A stretch of DNA of 64,000 bases from contig NC_066312.1 in assembly GCF_905404315.1 (NCBI RefSeq), forward strand, positions 18,153,001-18,217,000, in the 5' to 3' direction. A program made the translations under genes and the position numbers. Under the pieces are notes generated by a model. It was not told the origin of the DNA, did not search any database, and was given only the letters and a program-made list of their open reading frames with translations. This DNA is from Leptidea sinapis (Eukaryota > Arthropoda > Insecta > Lepidoptera > Pieridae). Below, piece by piece: positions 13,901 through 22,900 of the stretch (positions are counted from its first letter, which is position 1; every line of letters begins with the position of its first letter).

Positions 13901-16900
13901 ATAAAGAATACTTATGTTCAAATACTGCGCCTGGCTGGCTTGATTTTAGTTGAACAAGTACTACTACGAGTTTCTATAATCTAAAATAGAGTCTATAACA
14001 GCATTTAAGATTTTTTTGTTCAGCTGATGTTAATTGATATGCCCTGCCCATAACAATACAGTGCCACGCAGGATTCTTGAAAAACCCGAAAATTCTGAGC
14101 AGCTCTACTATTACTATAAGGTGTTAAGTCTTATTTGACCCGTAAATTTAACTAGCTATGGCGCCCTTCAGACCGACACACAATAATGCTTACACATTAC
14201 TGCTTCACGGCAGGATAAGGAAATATAAAATAAAGTATTCACTCATTATTGAGTGTAACACGGATCCTTACAACATGTATCATCATCAGCCGGAAGACAT
14301 CCACAGCTACACAAAGGCATCCCCCAAAGATCTCCACGACGCTCGGTCCAGCGCAAGAACATACATATCAATAATTTATAAACTTCCAATCATCTATCTT
14401 GAAACCACAATTAAACAGACATTTTATTAAAATAATAGAAAAACTCCTATTCAAACTGGGCAACAACTAGCTGGTACCGCGAATTAGAAAGAATACTGAC
14501 TGAGACTGTAAGAAGGCCTACGCAGTGAACTATGTACAGTACTGCGTAGGCGTCGAAAAGGGGGCTAAAACTTTATAGAGTTGATGATGTTTTGTGTGAC
14601 TTTTTGATGGGGCAGTGATACAGCGTTCTGTGTTTGAAAAGGGACAATAACATTTCGGAACCAATGAGCACTATGTGATGTGTTTCTACCTAGTTTTGGA
14701 TCCTTTCAGTTTTTAAGTAAGGGATTCTTAAATAACTTAGGGTTAAAATAAAATAATTTCGACGTCATTCATAAATCTTGAAAACATACATTCATATACA
14801 TAAAACTAAATAAAGATTATTTACATAGTGCTCAATAACAACTATTTACAGGTTTAATAAATATCTTCGTCTAATTCTCAAGTAACTTAGTTTAACCAGA
14901 GAGTTGGCACGACTAGTTACGTATGTTAAACTGTAACTGTAGATTGGCAAATTGAAATGTCTTGTCGTAATTAGACAGATAGTGACATTAGATAATTGGT
15001 GTCATGAACAATCATAAATTGTTGTATGAGATATCAGGTACTTCGCTTGTATAACAGGTAACTTCCATATCTATTCGATTACATTGCTCCTAATGTCGTG
15101 AAATTACTCAAAAACTATCATCATTAACGAAAGCAATGTTGGAAAATACGTTTTAGTGAGCTAATAAATAATAAAAACTGGCTGATATGCTTGCGCCCAA
15201 CCTTTTCAGGTCTGAGGTAGTCTTTTTTGAATGGGTGGTAGTTTTTGACGTTTAATAAGTGATTTTGAATCCTATTCTGAATAAAAAAAAATTAAATTGA
15301 AATTGAAAATAATCTTTCTATATTTAAGGTCGTTTCAGGCGACTATATGAAGGTTTCCTACCTTCATATCGTCGTCTGATGAAGTAGGTAATCATCGTTA
15401 TTATCAGCCGAAAGACGTCCACTGCTAGACAAAGGGCTCCCCCAACGTCATTCAACGAATCCCGGCGATCTTGACCAGATCGTCGGTCCATCTTTTGGGG
15501 GTGCCTACTAATACTGTGTTTTCTGGTATTATATATGTCGGCATTCGAGGACTTTACTGCCCCATAGGTCATCTGTCCGCCTATGCCATCCACTGCCACT
15601 TCAGTTTCGCAATCATTTGGGCTATATCGTATTAAGCAAATATTTTTTTCTTACTATTAAGTGGGACCCGTCATATTTGGAATCCTCCTGGATTAAGATC
15701 CTGAAAGGCTGCTAATTTCCTGCTCCACAGTTGTCATGCAGCCTAGACTATTCCAACGCAATAATGGGTAAACAACTTCATCAGTGTATTTATTATTATT
15801 AGGAATATGTGGAACGTATGGCGAACAGTTCTAGAAGAGAACGAGAAGCTGGCGCGTGCACGCTTAGCTGCTGTTGAGGTGTTCCAGCAGCAGATTGCTG
15901 ACGAGGCTAAAATGTTACGACAACATAAACTTAATGTTGCTAAAAAGGTAGGTGTAATATTTCTCGCAAAAATTTTATCTACTTTGTGGGCAATATTAAA
16001 AAAGAGTAGGGAACGAACATACGTATTTCTTTACATCGGAAATCTTGTAGTCTTACTCAAAAGATTGTGAGCTGTTGATGTGTCGTGAGTGTTGGAATTT
16101 GACCAGAATATTTGGAAGGAACAAAACTTTCAACCTAAAATACATCACAAGGAACAGTAACATTACAAGGAAGGTAAACTTTCCTTGTCTAATCAGAATT
16201 TAAACTGAAATATGCAGTGCCTTGCGAGTGATTAAAGAAATGCTTCAGCGAGTCCAGCATCGTACATAAATTTTGTTTACAAATTTTTACAATTAATTTA
16301 AAGAAATGCTGTTTTCCATTAGTAAGATTTTCTAAAAAATTAAAATTGGTCTCTCAATAACCTACACCCGCTTTTCAACTGCTCATAAAATAACTGCACA
16401 ATATTCCAGTTTTATCTATATATAAAAGATTTCTACCTATGTGTTGAGTTGACTCACCACGTTATCTGTGGAACTATATAAGGCGTAGAGACTTTAAAAT
16501 TTGGTAGAAATATTCCTTTCACAGAGTTGAGGTCAACTAAGAATGAAATTCCACCCGCAAGAGTTTTTTTAATACGAAGAAAACAATGTCTGACTGGTCA
16601 GCTATTATATATAATAATACGCTTTATTTGACCTATGACATTCTACGCTAAAAATTTGTGAAACTTATCGAATATAATAAATGATTTCATAAAAAAAAGA
16701 TGCACTGCATAGGTACAAAGTATTTCGTCATAACTTTCTCAGTATCAACTGATTCTGCAAGGGCAAATAAAGACGAGATTAGATTTAATTTTATTAACCC
16801 ATTCATTTGAATAGTACGTGATATTAATTCATTACATACCATTTTTGATATTGGATGTTAAATTGATTTATTTTTTTTTTAAATTCTGAGATACTTCTTG

Positions 16901-19900
16901 ATATTTTATGTGAATCGAAATATGAATGCTCTTTTAGTAGATTTTTTGCAAGTTTACATTGAGATAATGTTTGCTAGAAACTGTGATTATCATAATTTTA
17001 ACACCACAACCAAACATAGACTTGTTCTGCATACTACTCGGCTTAATCGAATTATGTAGAAAGTATTTTGTTGGGTGTAGTATATGCTTTTATAACATGA
17101 TCCCAGAAAATGTACAAAACGTGTTACGGAATTCAAAAGAATTTTGAAATATTATTTAAAAAAAGATCGCTGAGTTTCTTGCGCCCATTCTTCTCAGGTC
17201 TGAGGCATACTTTTTTGAATGGGTGGTCGTTATTGACGTACAATAAGTGATTTTAAATCCTATTTATAGTCCATTTTGAAATAAATGTTTGAATTTGATA
17301 AAGCTGCTAATCACCTAATAATTGCAGTATTTTCTCAAGCAATTATTTTAAATCGATCGAATGACATATATTACGTCCGCCATGAGAATTTGTCATTATT
17401 ATTTTTCTTTCTTTGAATTAATTCTTGGTTGTCTCGGTATAGTGTACAGACTCTCTCGCTCAAGCACACAAAGAACTACAGACAAGTGTGATGGACGTTG
17501 ATAAAACGAAGAAGTTTTACTTTGACGAGGAACACACTGCCCATGATGTCAGAGACAAAGCTAAAGATATAGAGGAAAAGTAAGTACATAGTATAATTAA
17601 ACCAATGCTTAATTATTCGTATTTTATTGTGAAATGTGTACTGATCTATAGCATTTTTTCTTAACCATAATGTCTTTCACCACTATGCTGATAATAATCA
17701 TCATCAGGGTTAACACAAGGTACGAATACAAAATAATGTATGTGCTTCTAACACAGCTAGTATTTTAGTAAATGTACTTTATGCAACATTAAATGTCAAA
17801 CGCAAATTCTGTATATTATGCTAAAAATTGCTTTGCTCCACTGCGGCTTGGAAGTGTAATGCAATGTAAATGCGATCCAAAACACGAAACATCGAAAGTG
17901 ATCTATTTATATGAAACATAATATGTATCGCTTAAACTATTTAAAATTCTATAAGCTTTATCCAAAATCATGACAGGTTTTAAATAATTTAAATATTCTA
18001 GATTAAAGAAGAAAAAAGGTTCATTCTTTCAATCTATTACTTCGCTGCAAAAGAACAGCGCAAAAGTTTCCTCACGACGCGATCAATTGGAGGAAAAGTC
18101 GACAGGGGCAAGAAATGACTATCTCTTGAGCATTGCAGCAGCTAATGCTCACCAGGTAAGCTACATCGTTTAGTAATAGATCTATTACAAAATGTTATGA
18201 TTATCATCATACCATCATCTTGGCACAAGGAATTAATACGCAATTATCCATCCGTTCTATGCGGCCCTATCTTTAAAGATACCTTTCTGTTTAGACTCTG
18301 GTATATTAATTTGATTTAAAATTCCAGAATCGCTATTTTTTGGTAGAACTACAATCTTGTATGCAAAATATGGAGGCAGCTGTATATGAAAGAGTATCGG
18401 ACTTTTTAACATTGATGGGTCGAACTGAGCTGCTTACTTGTTCTGCCACTCAACATTCTTTCGGAAAAATAAGAGATCAAGCTCAACAACTCACAAGGGA
18501 ATATAACTTACAGTGTCTATACTTGTATTACCCTGTTCTGAAGCAACATATTCAGGTATTCAGAATGTACATAAATTAATAATAATATGAAATTCAATCG
18601 TCATTATCTTTATTTTATTAAAATTTCAGTACGACTTTGAGCCTTGCGATAATGACCCAGTTGATACAGTTACAATGGAGCAAGAATCAGTCGTACAAAC
18701 TTTAGCTCAAGAAGCTAGACGCTGGGCAACAAGAGTTGTACGAGAAACTGCTGTCGTGAGAGATGCCACACGCAAGTTACATTTATATCAGGCTATGAGA
18801 GATGCGGGCCAAAAAGTAAGGATAATTTTTTATGATTTTTTTAGTTGTAAAGATACTAGACATACGAGTACAACCAATATTAATTATAATATAAATTAGG
18901 TTGACCCCAACGATCCAAATGGACCAGAATTGGAAGTTCGTATGGATGAATTACGTTCAAATATAAGACGTTCAGAAACGTCTAAAGCTAAATATGAAGC
19001 AAGATTAGAATGCTTGAGGGTGAGCGGAGCCCCTGTTGATGAATGGCTGAAGGAAGTCGACTTACTCGCTGTCCAAGAAACTTTGCCTCGAAGTAGCAGC
19101 TTAGCCAGTGTCAGAACAGATGCATCAGGAGCAGCAGTAAGTAATATTTATACAAATATTATAAAGATATAAAGTTTGTGAGGTTGTAGGGGACAATCTC
19201 TGTATCTACCTATTTTGAATATCCTGTAATTAGTAGAAAGCCACATTATTTGTAATTAACTCGAAAACTGAAAAAGACTTTTCGGGTAATAATAGGCGGA
19301 TTTGCAAAATAAGTCAGGGAAAAAATGGTCGAGTGAAAACGTTTTTTACAAAATCTGTCGTAACGACGGAGATATATGATTGTTTTGTATATAGATATAT
19401 ATATATATATGCCTATGGCATTGGTATTGGAACACCAACTAAAAAGGTTAAACTGATAAATGCGGACGAAGTGGTAGATAATAGCTAATTAATACATCAA
19501 TTATTATAAGGCAACTTTAAAACGCAATATTTTACACAGGATCCACCTAGCTCGGATTCATTCTATGATAGTGATAATACGGAAGGAGAAGCACCGACAA
19601 CTTCAGCTGTGGCGACAACATCCGGACATCAACGCACAACTTCAGGCTCACAGCACGAAGATGAGCAGGATGAAGATGAAGATGGTAAACATCGTTAAAA
19701 CATAACTAGGACGCTGTAATAAGTCAAAATGATACCTAATTGACATTCGTTTTATTTTGAATCAAATACATTAAAATGATTATTTACAGCTGAATTAGAA
19801 GAAGACCGTATGCGCATTGAACAGATTACTGCGGGTTGGGATGACCCAACGCAAGTGAACTGGGGAGAAGCAGAGTCTGAAGCACCAGCTACACAGGATG

Positions 19901-22900
19901 CTACTGAAACTCCAGCACCAAATCCCTATAAATGCACAGCACTGTATTCTTACACGGTTAATAAATATAATATACAATAAAATTTAACATAATTCGCCTA
20001 AGTCTTACTTATTATAATAATCCATCATTTTATTTTAGGCCCAAAATCCAGATGAACTTTCTATTATTGAAAATGAACAATTAGAGGTAGTAGGCGAAGG
20101 TGACGGGGATGGTTGGTTGCGAGCACGTAATTATCGGGGCGAAGAAGGCTACGTACCACATAATTACTTGGACATAGATCGAGAACAGGTGATTTAAATT
20201 TTTTATATAACTTTCCAGGAATTCCAAAACAATGTGTCAATGGCGCAATTCAAAGAACAATAGCATAGAAACCTATTTTTTGTATTGCCATCAGACTTAA
20301 TATTAATTATGCTTCTTTTTCGCAGCCCTCTACCACACCTGGTTTGGTGACACAGATTTCCTTCTCGTCAGTGGATTACACAGTTGAAGGTGAAGATGCA
20401 GATGTAGTGCAATCTCCAGATCAGATTTCAGTAATCTCAGCTCCTGTTGTCAAGCCCGAAGAGCCAAAAGTTGAACAGCAAAAGATTATTGAACCGAAAG
20501 CTGAAACATTGCCTACTCTTGGCTATTGCTTCGCGCTGTATGACTACGACGCAGAGGCTTCTGACGAGCTAAATCTGGAAGAAGGCCAGGTACGACAAAT
20601 GATGATAGCATTGTAATATAATCAAGCTGCATAACAGCAAAAGTTGTATAACTCACTGTATTAAGTTCCTTATATGCAGCAATATAAATATACAATAAGC
20701 TGATAATTGAATTAATATTACGACTTTTTAAGATAATCCGTATCACTTCGCGGGACGCACATGGAGTAGATGACGGTTGGTGGCGCGGTGAAGCCAATGG
20801 TGTGATTGGTAACTTCCCCTCATTAATTGTCGAAGAATGTGACGAGGTAATAGTAAATTTGTAAGATTTATAAATTGTTTTTAGTGGTATACGATTTCTT
20901 ATTAGTTTTTGTTGTTATTTTGATTAGAACGGAGAGCCCTTGAGTGGGGGAGACGATGATTGGACTCATATTAGCTCAGAGGCGCCAGTTTTTGCTTCAC
21001 CTCCCGGATCCCCAGGTGGTGGATTTGCTGACGACCGTAAGTTTATTTTTAGGATTCCCTAAATTTCTCATAAAATTTTTGTTGCACCTGTCTCTCGTAT
21101 TTCGACAGATACCTATGTTGATATTATGTTGTCTCTTCTATATGTTGGGATTATTAAAAAATGTCCATGTACGAGTGACTTTCTGTCGTTGTCATACATT
21201 ACAATATAAATGTAAAGTTCTACATTGTACTGTAACATCGTGGCATATCGTTTGCGATATCACAATACATAGCTTTTTGGCTGATTCGGTAATTAGTTGT
21301 TGTGTTTTAGCCCCAATTGGCATGGTTATTTGGAAGCACGTATCGATCAGGATAGATTTGGATAATATACAGATCAGCGCTGTTTTTCACTTATCCATTG
21401 TTTATTGCTGCATGTTTCTTGTAATTTGCACGATTAGCTTAAAGAACTGAACGCTATTGTTTACAAATAAGCTATAGTTTACAAGTCGATGTACAAACAT
21501 GAAGAAATATCATCCAGTGTCATAACTTCTATATTTTTACTATCTCTATATTACTTACTTAGTTACTAAATGTCACATTTATTGTTATCTTGTATTAGTT
21601 TTCGTTGTATTTCTGTATATATAGATCACTTATAGGGAACTTAGTTTATGTAACTCTAGGTACTAGGTATTTATTGTGTGTTTCCGTAACAAACTCTGTT
21701 CTTTATACTTTAATATTAAAACATTTTAGTAGAAAATGGACAGTACTGGATATATATGGTCTGAGTATAAAAAAGCCCTAACATTTAATTTCGAATACAT
21801 CTTTAAGTTGCAGACACATAAAACAATACAAGAAAACCTTTGATACACTTACATAATTTGTAAACATGCAATTATAGATTGATGTCAGACAAGATCTATG
21901 CCAGTAAATTGTTACTTATAATTTGTAAAGGATGAATAGAGTAAGACTGTGAGGCTGAAATGTTTATCCCATCCTTGGACGCTGCTAGAGATCGAGATAG
22001 ACAACAACAATGTTAAAAATGCGGCTCCCCCTGCGGCACCCCCGCCACCACCACCTGCCGACATGGGAGACTCAATGGACAGCCAGCCAGACTTCAGTTT
22101 TAATCTAGAATTAAGTAGGATCCAGCACAGTCAATATGACACTCAGTTCTCGGCTTCACAGCAACCCGCTGCGCCGGCCATTATCGGTAAGTATTTTAAT
22201 ATCACAAAAACCTGATTACCATCCTGACATACAAATTGTTTGATACAGAAAAGATGTCTATATTTAGTTCAAAATATATACGCAACAAGGGAGGGAAGCA
22301 GGCTATTGCTTCCCTACCCGAACAGGTTGAATTTTGGACGCAGTTTGTGAATAGCTTTTTCCCTACCCTGTTGCATATAGGTAGGATTGCTTAGCACAAC
22401 TGTAAGTTCGCTTTTTTATATTTTCCGCCATGTTTTTGGAGAGGAAAGTGGCCCTTTTTGGTCCTCTTTATTTTCCACAACAACAATAACACGTCAACAA
22501 ATACGAGAGCCGAAAAGTGCCACTTTCCTCCAGAAAATAGGATAAAAAAGCGAACTTATCGCGCAGGCGTGGTATGAAATACATATATCTTTCGAAACAC
22601 TTGCAAAAAAACGCAGATACGACGCCTGTAAGTACATTTCGTGCAGTAAAATAGGTAATCAACAAAGTACCTTTTTTACCACACTTTCCGATGCAGAGCG
22701 CCATGCGTGTGCTTTACGTTTTCCTTTAATGCACATAAAATATAATTAAGAATTACACTTAGGAGTATCATTTTAAGAGAATAAATAGACTGAAGGAACT
22801 ACCTGGAAGACATGGCTCCAAATCCTCCGTTTTCAAATTAGAAATATCAAAAATTGTGGCATCTGTCCGACTGATATCCATTAAAAGAGAAACAAAATTT

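Larger units (their letters stand above)
11293..19136 (+). other. nwk: nwk exons 2-9: F-BAR domain and following coiled coil
   Basis: Exons 2-8 encode the helical F-BAR unit. Markers in order are KNQHECDLLEDLRTY, SVWRTVLEE-type sequence (here NVWRTVLEENEKLARARLA), DVDKTKKFYFDEEH, LKKKKGSFFQSITSLQKNSA, GARNDYLLSIAAANAHQ, MGRTELLTCSATQ and REYNLQCLYLYYPVLKQH. Basic clusters such as LKKKKG suit contact with acidic membranes. Exon 9 gives the VDPNDPNGP segment and an extended coiled region ending in SSLASVRTDASGAA. The match to fly Nwk is near-continuous, with no stop or frame break. Confidence 0.95.

Noticed and set aside
19388..19415. Short TA-rich microsatellite in nwk intron 9
   Set aside because: A simple repeat of ordinary length with no further structure.
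20944..21450. 168-codon plus-strand open frame overlapping nwk exon 15
   Set aside because: It starts out of frame with the exon and runs through a good donor site into intron; the true nwk frame differs.
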